The notes beneath the pieces are model-generated. The model was not told the DNA's origin. It did not search any database and saw only the letters and a program-made list of their open reading frames with translations. Both the position numbers and the translations under genes were made by a program. From NCBI RefSeq assembly GCF_017874615.1, contig NZ_JAGIKV010000020.1:62001-126000 (forward strand): DNA of 64,000 nucleotides, given 5' to 3'. Every line of letters begins with the position of its first letter. Position 1 is the stretch's first letter. Shown piece after piece: positions 52,083-60,478 of this stretch. Origin of the DNA: Paenibacillus xylanexedens (GTDB taxonomy: Bacteria > Bacillota > Bacilli > Paenibacillales > Paenibacillaceae).

Positions 52083-52829
52083 TCAAAATTCAGTAATCTG
52101 TTGCAAGAAACGGCGGGTGCGCTCTTGCTTCGGCTGTTCAAAAAACGCCTGTGGACTTGCCTCTTCTACAATCGACCCGTCCGCCATAAAGACGATTTTG
52201 TTCGCCACATTACGGGCAAACTTCAATTCATGCGTCACAACCAGCATCGTCATACCTTCCTCTGCAAGCTCCTTCATGACGGAAAGTACCTCTCCGACCA
52301 GTTCAGGGTCAAGAGCTGAAGTCGGCTCATCAAACAGCATCACTTCTGGCTCCATCGCAAGTGCACGTGCAATGGCGACTCGCTGCTGTTGTCCACCAGA
52401 CAATCGGGATGGGTATGCATCCTGCTTGTCCGACAAGCCGACCCGATCCAGCAGAATCCGGCCGCGTTCAGCCGCTTCGTCACGCTTGATTTTTTTCACC
52501 GTAACAAGACCTTCCATCACATTACCCAGCACTGTCTTGTGCGGATACAGATTGAATTGCTGGAATACCATGCCGGTCTGGCGACGAATCTCCAGTACCC
52601 GGGCACGCTGGACTCGTAGCGGATCTGCGCTGTTAACCACAATGCCGTTCACTTCGATCTGTCCTCCGGTCAACTCTTCGAGTCCATTAAGACAGCGCAG
52701 CAAGGTACTTTTGCCTGAACCACTTGGGCCGAGCAATACAACAATATCTTTGGCATCGACATGAAGATCGATGTTCGTAAGTACTTCATTTTGCTGAAAA
52801 CGTTTGGTAAGTCCAGTTGTTGTAATCAT
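52083..52829 (-). CDS. Polar amino-acid ABC transporter ATPase
   Basis: Length 248 aa, cytoplasmic, GlnQ/TcyC type. Walker A GPSGSGKST, Q-loop GMVFQQFNLYPH, signature LSGGQQQR, Walker B VMLFDEPTSALD and the switch His in VVTHEL are all present. It is the last gene of a binding protein-permease-ATPase operon, starting 16 nt after the permease stop. The best match by style is the cystine or polar amino-acid uptake group; the ligand cannot be fixed from sequence. Confidence 0.93.
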   Translation of the reverse strand: MITTTGLTKRFQQNEVLTNIDLHVDAKDIVVLLGPSGSGKSTLLRCLNGLEELTGGQIEVNGIVVNSADPLRVQRARVLEIRRQTGMVFQQFNLYPHKTVLGNVMEGLVTVKKIKRDEAAERGRILLDRVGLSDKQDAYPSRLSGGQQQRVAIARALAMEPEVMLFDEPTSALDPELVGEVLSVMKELAEEGMTMLVVTHELKFARNVANKIVFMADGSIVEEASPQAFFEQPKQERTRRFLQQITEF

Positions 52830-52845
52830 GGGTTCTCTCCTCCCA

Positions 52846-53490
52846 TCAGTAAGCCCGAGCCAACCGGCGCTCCACTTGTTCCAGAATGGCCGAGAAGCCG
52901 ATACTCATGATCCAGTAGATCACACCGATGGCCAGATAAAATGGCATGTTCAATGCATATTGTGATACCAGCAGCTGTGCTGAACGCAACAACTCGGTAA
53001 CACCGATCGCCGCCACAAGTGACGTTTCCTTCAACATGCCAATAAAGGTGTTCCCCATCGGCGGAATCGCAATGCGCACAGCCTGTGGGAAGATAATGCG
53101 TCTCATCGCTTGAGCCGGGGTCATTCCCGTTGCGTATGCAGCTTCCGTCTGTCCTTTTGGTACAGCCTGAATGGCTCCACGGAACGTCTCCGACAGAAAC
53201 GCACCTGCATTCAGACTCAATCCCAGACATGCAGCCGTGAGTGATCCCAAGGTCACTCCATAATCGACCAATCCGTAATAAATGACGAATAATTGCACCA
53301 GCAGCGGTGTTCCCCGCATGATGGATACATAAAACCTTGCGATCAACCTAAGCCACATCGGTCCCTTCAGACGAGCAATCGCAACAAGCACCCCGATGAT
53401 GAACGCAAAAAACATGGAGATCACAGTTACATACAGCGTATAATAAGCCCCCTTCAGAAAGAAGGGGATATTCTCAAATACCAGTTCCAT
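52846..53490 (-). CDS. Polar amino-acid ABC transporter permease
   Basis: Length 214 aa, five predicted helices, HisMQ family. The N-terminal phrase FFLKGAYYTLYVTVISMFFAF and IMRGTPLLVQLFVIYYGL are typical, as is the ATPase-contact loop QTEAAYATGMTPAQAMRRIIFPQA. It probably works as a homodimer because no second permease gene is present. Middle gene of the operon. Confidence 0.93.
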   Translation of the reverse strand: MELVFENIPFFLKGAYYTLYVTVISMFFAFIIGVLVAIARLKGPMWLRLIARFYVSIMRGTPLLVQLFVIYYGLVDYGVTLGSLTAACLGLSLNAGAFLSETFRGAIQAVPKGQTEAAYATGMTPAQAMRRIIFPQAVRIAIPPMGNTFIGMLKETSLVAAIGVTELLRSAQLLVSQYALNMPFYLAIGVIYWIMSIGFSAILEQVERRLARAY

Positions 53491-53522
53491 GGGTCAAATC
53501 TTCCCTTCGCCTTGCAGGTTCA

Positions 53523-54374
53523 TTATTGCGCAGGCTCTTCACCAAACCATTTTTTGAAAATGGTATTGTACGTGCCATCATCTTTCATGCCTTTGAGAGC
53601 ATCATTCAGTGCTGCTACGAGTTCCGGATTGTCTTTGCGAACAGCAATACCTGCCTGGTCACTCTTAATAGCTTCACCTACAGCTTTGATATTCAATCCG
53701 TTGGCATCCACAATCGGTTTCAGAGCGTACATATTGTTGATTGTTGCGTCAATCCGCCCAGCATTCAGATCTTTGAGTGAAGAGATGACATCGTCATAGG
53801 TTTTAATCGTGAAGTCTCCCACTTTTGGCAACACTTCATTGCGCAGATATGATTCATCATTTGTACCCAGACCTACACCAATCGTTTTTCCTTTGAAATC
53901 TTCCAGCTTGGTAATATCGTTATTGTCTTCTTTTACAATAATTTTAACTTGGTTCGTAATATACGGATCACTGAAATCCAATACTTTCTTACGATCATCG
54001 GTAATCGTCATCTGGCTGATAATGGCATCCAGCTTTTTGGCTTGAAGACTTGGTGTCAGACCGGAGAACTCCTGGGATACAAATTCAACCTCTACATCCA
54101 GACGTTTCGCAACCTCACGTGCGATATCGGCATCGTAGCCGTCCATTTCTTTCTTATCATTCAGGAAGTTGTACGGTGCGTATGTGCCCATCATGCCCAC
54201 TTTGATAACGCCAGCAGACTTGATCTGCTCCAGTTCATTGCTTGCCTGTGCACCATTTGTGCTTCCATTGTCTGTTGCCTTACTTCCACAAGCACTAAGT
54301 ACCAGCACGGTCATCAGCAGAATTGCTGTCAAAGACCAGCCTTTACGAGTTTTCGATCCATATGTGTTGTTCAT
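53523..54374 (-). CDS. Amino-acid ABC transporter binding lipoprotein
   Basis: Length 283 aa. Lipobox VLSAC near residue 29, followed by a Ser/Asn/Gly linker. The binding domain is of family 3: GVIKVGMMGTYAPYNFLNDKKEMDGYDADIAREVAKRL with the expected breaks, MTITDDRKKVLDFSDPY, and KGKTIGVGLGTNDESYL. Located outside the membrane. First gene of the operon with the permease and ATPase. Cystine, glutamine or another polar amino acid is likely. Confidence 0.93.
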   Translation of the reverse strand: MNNTYGSKTRKGWSLTAILLMTVLVLSACGSKATDNGSTNGAQASNELEQIKSAGVIKVGMMGTYAPYNFLNDKKEMDGYDADIAREVAKRLDVEVEFVSQEFSGLTPSLQAKKLDAIISQMTITDDRKKVLDFSDPYITNQVKIIVKEDNNDITKLEDFKGKTIGVGLGTNDESYLRNEVLPKVGDFTIKTYDDVISSLKDLNAGRIDATINNMYALKPIVDANGLNIKAVGEAIKSDQAGIAVRKDNPELVAALNDALKGMKDDGTYNTIFKKWFGEEPAQ

Positions 54375-54488
54375 TACGTTAACTTCCTCTCAGTCGTGTA
54401 TTGATCTGGATGTACATTTGGTTACTTTATTGTGACTAAACCGCAGTTGTACCCATTATTCCCTGCTATTTGTTTAATCATGTGAATC

Positions 54489-55121
54489 TTATGTGCCCAA
54501 TAGTCCGTAAAACTCAAAGCTTGCTGCCTCAGCTGCCAGCGATGAAGCTGTCATAGCTGAGAACTTGCTGTGCAACTCATCGGAACCGAACAACCAGCGT
54601 GATATCATGCCTTCAATCATGCTTACCAATAGAGCTGCTCGAAGTGGTACATCCATGCCCTCAGGCAACATGCCGAGTTCGATGGCACGTTCCATATTGT
54701 GACGAAACGCCGTTTCCACAGCATTACGTGTCTCCTCAACCAGGCGTTGTACGGATTCTTCCGTCACGATGCCTTTGAGTAACAGTTCCATAAAATAACG
54801 ATTCTGCGCAGCAAACATGAACAAGTCAGTGAACAGCCTTTCCGATGCTTTCACCATATCCTCTACCGATCCAGCATCCTTGCGGTACCCTTGTCCGATC
54901 GATGCAAGCAACTCTTCCTTGCCCGTTAAGACAATCTCTGAAGCAATGGCTTCTTTACTCTTGAAGTGCCAGTAGAATGTCCCTTGCGCCACACCAGCCT
55001 CGCGGACGATATCGGAAATTTTTGTCTGATGGTAACCTTGGGTTGCAAAACGCTCCATCGCTATGCGTATTATTTGGTCCCGGCGTTCTTCACCGGGTTC
55101 CAAACCGTTAATTTTGGTCAT
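54489..55121 (-). CDS. TetR-family transcriptional regulator
   Basis: Length 210 aa. N-terminal helix-turn-helix (~15-60: IIRIAMERFATQGYHQTKISDIV, AGVAQGTFYWHFKSKEAI). The C-terminal ligand domain is all-helical with an ERLFTDLFMFAAQNRYFMELL stretch broken over ~95-115; it resembles YfiR/FadR-like Bacillus regulators. It is divergent from uppP. A consensus promoter with dyads lies directly upstream, which suggests autorepression. No exporter gene is adjacent, so the target may be distant or may be uppP. Confidence 0.88.
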   Translation of the reverse strand: MTKINGLEPGEERRDQIIRIAMERFATQGYHQTKISDIVREAGVAQGTFYWHFKSKEAIASEIVLTGKEELLASIGQGYRKDAGSVEDMVKASERLFTDLFMFAAQNRYFMELLLKGIVTEESVQRLVEETRNAVETAFRHNMERAIELGMLPEGMDVPLRAALLVSMIEGMISRWLFGSDELHSKFSAMTASSLAAEAASFEFYGLLGT

Positions 55122-55138
55122 TCATGTAACCCTCCCGA

Positions 55139-55192
55139 TTGATCAGTCAGTCAGTTAAGTTATATCCTATGGGATAACTAGGTTTTTGTCAA
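55139..55192 (-). promoter_or_regulatory. TetR-gene promoter with operator-like dyad and repeats
   Basis: On the minus strand TTGACA (55187-55192), a 17-nt spacer and TAGGAT (55164-55169). A dyad TATCC/GGATA flanked by AGT/ACT (55158-55179) covers the -10 box. Three CAGT repeats follow downstream (55144-55155). Confidence 0.65.
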
Positions 55193-55335
55193 TATAGTTT
55201 TAAACAAATGGTTACAAGCATAAGTTGAAGTTGAGTGCATTTGTGATCATAATAGGTGATAGCCTTGTTCAAATGAACAGGCATGGTCAAGCAGGACAGC
55301 CTGTGCTGTCACCTGCATTTCAAGGAGGAAGAGAA

Positions 55336-56145
55336 TTGGACATTATATCATCCATTATTATGGGCATCATCGAAGGTTTGACTGAGTTTTTGCCCGTGTC
55401 CTCCACTGGACACATGATTCTGACTGCCCACTTGCTGGGTTTATCGGAGGACAACGAGTCAGTCAAAACGTTTGAGGTGGTTGTTCAACTCGGAGCTGTA
55501 CTTGCTGTTGTTGTACTGTACTGGAACAAATTCATTGATATGTTCCGCTTCACCGGAGGGAGCAGACCTTACTCCCGCCGCCTCAATCTGGGACATATCT
55601 TCCTGGCGATGGTTCCTGCCGTAGTCATCGGACTTATATTCCGTGACTGGATCAAGGCACACTTGTTTGGTCCGGAAACAGTGCTGTACAGCCTCGTTAT
55701 AGGTGGTATATTGATGATCGTAGCCGAACGCTGGAGCCGGAAGAGTGGGCGGATTACTACCCATGATGTCGATGATATTTCCTACAAACAGGCATTCGCG
55801 GTGGGTATATTTCAGATCTTGGCATTGTGGCCAGGCTTCTCTCGTTCCGGGTCAACGATCTCAGGCGGTCTCTTTGCAGGGGTAAGCCGTGTAGCCGCTG
55901 CGGAGTTCACATTCCTCGTGTCTGTGCCAATTATGATTGGTGCTACGGGATATGACCTGTACAAAAGTATCGATCACCTGAACGGCAGTGATTTCCCAAT
56001 CTTCGCGATTGGATTCATCGCTGCTTTCATCGTCGCCATGCTTGCGATCAAGACGTTCCTGTCCATTTTGAAAAAATTGAGCCTGACCGTCTTTGCTGTG
56101 TATCGCTTTGTCTTGGCAGCCGTGTTCTTTATTATTTTGATGTAA
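55336..56145 (+). CDS. uppP: Undecaprenyl-diphosphatase
   Basis: An integral-membrane phosphatase that recycles undecaprenyl pyrophosphate for peptidoglycan and wall-polymer synthesis and gives bacitracin tolerance. Length 269 aa from a TTG at 55336, 7 nt after AGGAGG; the frame extends to 55225 without support. Active-site motifs: IIEGLTEFLPVSSTGHM and WPGFSRSGSTISGGLFAG, with the conserved Glu, Ser, His and Arg. Eight or so helices. Divergent from the TetR gene. A strong terminator follows. Confidence 0.94.
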   Translation: MDIISSIIMGIIEGLTEFLPVSSTGHMILTAHLLGLSEDNESVKTFEVVVQLGAVLAVVVLYWNKFIDMFRFTGGSRPYSRRLNLGHIFLAMVPAVVIGLIFRDWIKAHLFGPETVLYSLVIGGILMIVAERWSRKSGRITTHDVDDISYKQAFAVGIFQILALWPGFSRSGSTISGGLFAGVSRVAAAEFTFLVSVPIMIGATGYDLYKSIDHLNGSDFPIFAIGFIAAFIVAMLAIKTFLSILKKLSLTVFAVYRFVLAAVFFIILM

Positions 56146-56180
56146 GCATTACAATTCAAGTAATTAGACAGGCAAAATCA

Positions 56181-56219
56181 ATGGCGGCCTCACGTTCCCT
56201 TGGGAAGCGAGGCCGCCAT
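56181..56219 (+). terminator. Intrinsic terminator of uppP
   Basis: An 11-bp stem ATGGCGGCCTC/GAGGCCGCCAT with an inner TTCCC/GGGAA stem, then ATTTTAT. It lies 35 nt after the uppP stop. Confidence 0.88.
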
Positions 56220-56414
56220 ATTTTATATTCTGAGCTATGTTTCTGTTGCTTCACGATTCTGTTGCTGCTTCAGAGACAGGAATTTCTGTAATTAGAAGAA
56301 GTTTGACTCTTCATTACTTCCTTCTTTGCTGAGTTGGATCATTGGTGATGCTGACTAGGTTTACTATGTATCATGGACAACCATATTTATGTTCACTTCT
56401 GAAAAGCAGTCTGT

Positions 56415-56612
56415 CTAATACCACTCTTTTACTTGAATGTTCCGGTGTTTCTTCCGACTCTTTAATCTCTCACGCAGATTATATCTATTCTCCTTTTGTT
56501 CCTGCAGCAATTGCTTCACCCCGATCATCAACAATCGGTATCTCCGGTCATCATTGTGACTTAATTGGTGCATTTCTTCAAAAATTTCATTCTTCATACG
56601 GATCTTGTTCAC
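56415..56612 (-). CDS. Possible small basic protein, unsupported
   Basis: A 65-codon frame starting at GTG, rich in Lys, Arg and Glu and likely helical (HNDDRRYRLLMIGVKQLL). GGAG touches the start codon, which is too close; an ATG at codon 6 has GGAG 14 nt upstream, which is rather far. No promoter or terminator is evident. The 677-nt gap 56146-56822 contains only this, the uppP terminator and the thioredoxin terminator. It could be a real small gene or non-coding sequence. Confidence 0.3.
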   Translation of the reverse strand: MNKIRMKNEIFEEMHQLSHNDDRRYRLLMIGVKQLLQEQKENRYNLRERLKSRKKHRNIQVKEWY

Positions 56613-56747
56613 TCCAAATATTCAGTTTGTTCTCACAGTATACATGGGAGCACTGAACAAATTCTAAACAAGCGTTGTTTTCTCAACTTCAGTTATTCGA
56701 ATGCACATTTGAATGCACATCATGCGGGCTGGAATGAAGCAGAAAAA

Positions 56748-56775
56748 CCCCTTCCTGTCGCAGGACAAGAAGAGG
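56748..56775 (-). terminator. Intrinsic terminator of the thioredoxin gene
   Basis: A 12-position stem with two mismatches (CCCCTTCCTGTC against GACAAGAAGAGG). The minus transcript continues with TTTTTC. It lies ~48 nt after the stop. Confidence 0.8.
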
Positions 56776-56822
56776 TCTCCTTAGCTAAGTTAATTAAACA
56801 AACTGCTGATGCCTTCGTACGC

Positions 56823-57149
56823 TTAAACTTTGGATTCAAGCGTCTCCAGATACTCGGAGATTTGAGCAGGTGTTTTAGCCCATTTGCTATGCAGATGTGC
56901 GATTTTCTTACCGTTCTGGAAGACGAGCAGGCTTGGAATGCCGCGTACACCATTCTCTTCGGCAAACGGCTGGAACTTCTCTGCATCCAGGGCATAGAAG
57001 GTTTTGTCCGTATGTTGGTCGATAACATCCCCGATAAAACGATCCAGGTTTTTGCAATCCGGACACCAGGTTGTATCAAATTTAATGACGGTAAAACCAT
57101 CAGAGTTAATTGTATCCAAATATTGCTGTTCACTTTGAATTCTTTCCAT
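56823..57149 (-). CDS. Thioredoxin-family protein
   Basis: Length 108 aa from the ATG at 57149 behind AAGGGAGAG; an upstream frame to 57368 is not credible. The active site is WCPDC (C29, C32) rather than the standard WCGPC, and the cis-Pro loop reads VRGIPSLLVFQNG. Such WCPDC proteins are common in Bacillales (YtpP-like) and may have specialised thiol partners. Cytoplasmic. It follows the aldo/keto reductase gene by 85 nt on the same strand. Confidence 0.88.
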   Translation of the reverse strand: MERIQSEQQYLDTINSDGFTVIKFDTTWCPDCKNLDRFIGDVIDQHTDKTFYALDAEKFQPFAEENGVRGIPSLLVFQNGKKIAHLHSKWAKTPAQISEYLETLESKV

Positions 57150-57234
57150 ATGTCTTCTCTCCCTTATATGTTCCTTTTTTGGCTGATCTTCATTGTACCT
57201 CGTATAGTTACAATTGAAAATAGGCTTAATGTAG

Positions 57235-58143
57235 TTAACGATGCTGCTTGTACAGATTAGCGGGACTGAGCTCTCGTATTTCCTGAATTTCCGCAGCGGT
57301 GAGTACAGGCGAATTCGAAGCTGCAATATTGTGCAGCAACTGTTCTCTTGAACTGGCACCAGGGACAACAGCTGCTACGGCAGGATGGGATAACGCGTAG
57401 CGGATAGCTGTCTGAGCCATACTGCGTTGGTCTGTAACAAGACGACTTAGCCCTTGCCGAATGGTATATAGTTGCTCTGGCGTGTAGTCCAGATAACCTT
57501 TGTCTGCCTTGGCAGATCCGGAATCGGCAAGCACACCGCTAGCTACGGGCCCACGGGCAATTACGCTGATCCCCTTTTGTTCCAATAAAGGCAGCACTTC
57601 TTCTTCCGCTCTGCGGTCAGCAATGCTGTACTGATTCATCACACTGACGATGGATGTCCTCTTTACATACTCCCGAATCACATTGGGACGAATGGAGGAA
57701 ATTCCGTAATATCGGATAAGTCCTTCCTTCTTCAGTTCCTCAAACGCTTCGATCGTCTCTTCAATGGGGTCGTCCAAGGTCCCGCCATGCAGCTGATACA
57801 GATCGATGTAATCGGTCTGCAACCGCTTCAGACTTTCATGTACAGCCTGCTTAACGTAGGCTTTGGACGGGTCCCAAGACCAGCCCTCCTTGCCAGCAAT
57901 ACGACGATTACCTACTTTGGTCGCCACAACGACTTGGTCCCGACGTCCCTTAATAGCTTGTCCTACAATCTCTTCATTACGCCCTTCGTCATACAGATCG
58001 GCTGTATCCAGCAGATTGACGCCATGTTCCAGAGCCTCATGAATCAGGCCTATAGCTGGCTCCATTTCAGTTCCAAGTGACATACATCCCAGCCCAATCT
58101 CAGACACCATCAGTTCGGATGTACCCAGACGATTTTTCTTCAT
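57235..58143 (-). CDS. Aldo/keto reductase
   Basis: Length 302 aa from the ATG at 58143 with GGAGGGAG upstream. An NADPH-dependent TIM-barrel reductase. The tetrad is complete: D46 in NLLDTADLY, Y51, K76 in VVATKVGNR and H119 in YQLHGG. The C-terminal cofactor region has AAVVPGASSREQL. It resembles the YhdN/IolS group of Bacillus general stress reductases. Substrate unknown, probably an aldehyde such as methylglyoxal. Confidence 0.9.
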   Translation of the reverse strand: MKKNRLGTSELMVSEIGLGCMSLGTEMEPAIGLIHEALEHGVNLLDTADLYDEGRNEEIVGQAIKGRRDQVVVATKVGNRRIAGKEGWSWDPSKAYVKQAVHESLKRLQTDYIDLYQLHGGTLDDPIEETIEAFEELKKEGLIRYYGISSIRPNVIREYVKRTSIVSVMNQYSIADRRAEEEVLPLLEQKGISVIARGPVASGVLADSGSAKADKGYLDYTPEQLYTIRQGLSRLVTDQRSMAQTAIRYALSHPAVAAVVPGASSREQLLHNIAASNSPVLTAAEIQEIRELSPANLYKQHR

Positions 58144-58248
58144 ATGTGCATCTCCCTCCATACGTTCTGCAAGTATCCATTGTATCATTCTTACTGGCAA
58201 AAATCGCATTACTCACAAAAGCAAGGGATTGCTTTCGATTGCACAAAA

Positions 58249-58277
58249 AAACCTGGAACGACTTCATCTCCAGGTTT
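58249..58277 (-). terminator. Intrinsic terminator after the 56-aa protein gene
   Basis: A 9-bp stem AAACCTGGA/TCCAGGTTT with an 11-nt loop. The minus transcript continues with a T-run. Confidence 0.8.
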
Positions 58278-58323
58278 CTCATAATCATCATTTAAATTCA
58301 ATCGATAAACGAACTATCGCAAT

Positions 58324-58494
58324 CTATTTCACTTCCACACGTGGTCTGGTTTTACTTGTTCCATTGAACGAATTGGAGTTTTTCATCATACCCGAGCCAG
58401 TGCTAAACAGCTTATCTCTTGCTTGTTTGTTCCTCATCAGATAAGTCACACCTGCTCCGATAGCCGTCATGATAATTCCTCTTCTTTTAGACAT
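58324..58494 (-). CDS. Small conserved-type protein with one hydrophobic segment
   Basis: Length 56 aa from the ATG at 58494 behind AAGGAGGAG, a strong ribosome site. It starts with KRRGIIMTAIGAGVTYLMRNKQARDKL, broken here at the end of a short hydrophobic helix, followed by a Ser/Asn-rich polar tail. It may be a small membrane-associated protein. Own terminator. I do not recognise the family. Confidence 0.65.
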   Translation of the reverse strand: MSKRRGIIMTAIGAGVTYLMRNKQARDKLFSTGSGMMKNSNSFNGTSKTRPRVEVK

Positions 58495-58594
58495 GTGCTT
58501 CTCCTCCTTCAGGATAAATGTACATCGTGTCTTGTTTGACAATTACCCTGTGGGAGCAAAACGAAACGAAGTACAGGCTTGATCGCAGAAAAAA

Positions 58595-58630
58595 AAGATG
58601 ACCTCCGAATTAAAATTCAGCGGTCATCTT
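58595..58630 (-). terminator. Intrinsic terminator of gpmA
   Basis: A 9-bp stem AAGATGACC/GGTCATCTT with an inner GAATT/AATTC stem. The minus transcript continues with eight T. Confidence 0.88.
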
Positions 58631-58711
58631 CCAATCGTCCTGTTGAAACATCAACCGAACGAGATAAATCATACAAGCTTTCGTACAATCAAGACAAACG
58701 TCCATGTCCAA

Positions 58712-59455
58712 TTAATCAGATGGCGTTGCCACATGGGTCATTTCTTCATGTTTGTAGGTCGAACCATCGGCGGTCAGATAAAAGTGTCCGATGGGATGCA
58801 GATCTTCATCCAATTCGTAGACAAGCGGAATGCCTGTCGGGATATTGAGCGCCATCACGTCTGCTTCGGACAACTGGTCCAGATGCATGACGAGTGAACG
58901 GAGCGTGTTCCCATGCGCAGAGATCAGCACTCTTTTGCCAGCAGACACCATCGGTTTAATCTCCGCATTCCAGTACTCCAGTACACGCTTTGAGGTATCC
59001 ATCAGGTTCTCCGTAAAAGGGATGGTGCATCCGAGCCGCTTGTACTTGTCCAAATCCTGCACATATCGGTCATCGGTTTGGTCCAGTGCCGGGGGAGATG
59101 CGTTCACGGATCGTCTCCATTCCTTTACTTGGTCTTCCCCATACTTCAGAGCAGTCTGCTGTTTATTCAGTCCTTGCAGTGCACCATAATGACGTTCATT
59201 CAGCTTCCAAGTCTTCGTAATGGGAATCCACATGAGGTCCATTTCATCCAGCGCAATATCGAGTGTTCGGATAGAACGTTTCAGCACGGATGCATAGGCG
59301 TAATCAAAATCAAATCCCTGTTCCTTCATGATCTTCCCTGCTTTACGTGCTTCTGCGTAACCATCCGTCGTCAGATCCACATCAGTCCATCCGGTAAAAC
59401 GATTCTCTACATTCCACATGCTCTGTCCATGGCGAATCAAAACAACTCTGTACAT
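58712..59455 (-). CDS. gpmA: 2,3-bisphosphoglycerate-dependent phosphoglycerate mutase
   Basis: A glycolytic enzyme that interconverts 3- and 2-phosphoglycerate. Length 247 aa from the ATG at 59455 with GGAGGG upstream. The phospho-His is in VVLIRHGQSMWN, substrate residues in FTGWTDVDLT, KLNERHYGALQGLNK and the second His in LISAHGNTLRSLV. Full length. Many Bacillales rely on the cofactor-independent GpmI, so this could be an additional isozyme. It lies 73 nt downstream of the DUF420 gene. Confidence 0.94.
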   Translation of the reverse strand: MYRVVLIRHGQSMWNVENRFTGWTDVDLTTDGYAEARKAGKIMKEQGFDFDYAYASVLKRSIRTLDIALDEMDLMWIPITKTWKLNERHYGALQGLNKQQTALKYGEDQVKEWRRSVNASPPALDQTDDRYVQDLDKYKRLGCTIPFTENLMDTSKRVLEYWNAEIKPMVSAGKRVLISAHGNTLRSLVMHLDQLSEADVMALNIPTGIPLVYELDEDLHPIGHFYLTADGSTYKHEEMTHVATPSD

Positions 59456-59528
59456 AAACGTGAACCCTCCTTCCATGGAAACATTACCCACAAGTCAAAC
59501 TAATTAGCACAGTGAAACGTTCATCACA

Positions 59529-60101
59529 TTAATAATATGGTGCCATCATCAGGTATACCACAACACCTGTAGAACTGACGTACAGCCAGATTGGCATCGT
59601 CCAACGTGCAATTTTGCGGTGTTTCTTCAATTGATTCGTCCAACCCCACACAAGTGTGAACAACGCCAATGGAACAATCAGGGCTGCCAGTATACTATGG
59701 GTAATCAGAATGAAGAAATAGATCGAACGAATGATGCCCTCGCCGCCATATTTGGACGTCTCTGGTGAGAGGTAATGAAACGTCAGATAGGTCACGAGGA
59801 ATAACAGTGTCGTTGAGAATGCAGCAAGAATAAATCGTTTGTGCAGCTTCACATTCCGCTTGATAATCGCAATAAGCGCTGCGAGCAGGAAGATGAAGGT
59901 AAAGCTGTTAAACACGGCATTAAACCGCGGCAACACCGTAATATCAAAGGTTACATCACCTTTGTAACCAATCGACGGTGCGAAGAACAATAATAAAATA
60001 ATGACATTAGCGAGAATGGAAATCGTGATAATGATGCCTGCGAAATTTTTATTACTCGTCGGGGACTGAATGTTCGGCTCCCCTTTGTTATTTTTGCCCA
60101 A
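59529..60101 (-). CDS. DUF420 membrane protein (YozB/CtaM-like)
   Basis: Length 190 aa, five predicted helices, several His in or near membrane segments (FHYLSPETSKYG, ILITHSILAAL, KKHRKIARWTMPIWLY). This fits DUF420, the group that I recall includes Staphylococcus CtaM, needed for function of the aa3 menaquinol oxidase. The window also encodes a qox operon at 27.6-31.5 kb, so a role in its maturation is plausible but not shown. A consensus promoter lies 40-70 nt upstream. The start has AGGAGG. Confidence 0.82.
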   Translation of the reverse strand: MGKNNKGEPNIQSPTSNKNFAGIIITISILANVIILLLFFAPSIGYKGDVTFDITVLPRFNAVFNSFTFIFLLAALIAIIKRNVKLHKRFILAAFSTTLLFLVTYLTFHYLSPETSKYGGEGIIRSIYFFILITHSILAALIVPLALFTLVWGWTNQLKKHRKIARWTMPIWLYVSSTGVVVYLMMAPYY

Positions 60102-60142
60102 TGCAAAATCCTCCTCATATCCTAACTTCTATGTTCTATATC

Positions 60143-60171
60143 ATTATATCTCGGCAATTCCGGGCTGTTAA
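60143..60171 (-). promoter_or_regulatory. Promoter of the DUF420 gene
   Basis: On the minus strand TTAACA (60166-60171), a 17-nt spacer and a perfect TATAAT (60143-60148). Confidence 0.75.
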
Positions 60172-60258
60172 GTGACAACACTCTGAACAAAAACCGCTGC
60201 ACTTCCCTATAAAATGCCCCTTTACGGCCGTTTTCAATCAAATCCAAACCGGCTCCCA

Positions 60259-60287
60259 TTTACCCAAGTCCTTATTTGTGGTATAAT
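60259..60287 (+). promoter_or_regulatory. Promoter of the antiporter gene
   Basis: TTTACC (60259-60264), a 17-nt spacer and TATAAT (60282-60287) with a TG extension at 60279-60280. Transcription would begin near 60294, giving a ~185-nt leader. Confidence 0.75.
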
Positions 60288-60320
60288 TAATGCAATTAAT
60301 CACATACGCGTTGAAAACTG

Positions 60321-60435
60321 GAGGAGCCTGTCACCAAGGGCCCCTCTTTGCCTTTTTTCTGGCACAGAATGGCACTTTCTTAATGCCTTTCTGTGCCTTT
60401 TTGTCTGTTTGAAGCTGAGGATGGATCGCCCTTGG
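60321..60435 (+). promoter_or_regulatory. Attenuator-like leader of the antiporter gene
   Basis: Hairpin 1: GAGG-GCC/GGC-CCTC (60321-60346), followed by a stretch with six T (60353-60358). Hairpin 2: GGCACAGAA/TTCTGTGCC with inner GGCA/TGCC (60361-60397), then TTTTTG, a full intrinsic terminator upstream of the coding region. CCAAGGGC (60334-60341), in the loop and 3' arm of hairpin 1, is exactly complementary to GCCCTTGG (60428-60435) past the terminator. The mutually exclusive pairings are the mark of a riboswitch or attenuator. The ligand is unknown. Confidence 0.65.
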
Positions 60436-60478
60436 GCTGGTTAACCTATAGACGCTACTACTGGAGGGGAGCACACCT

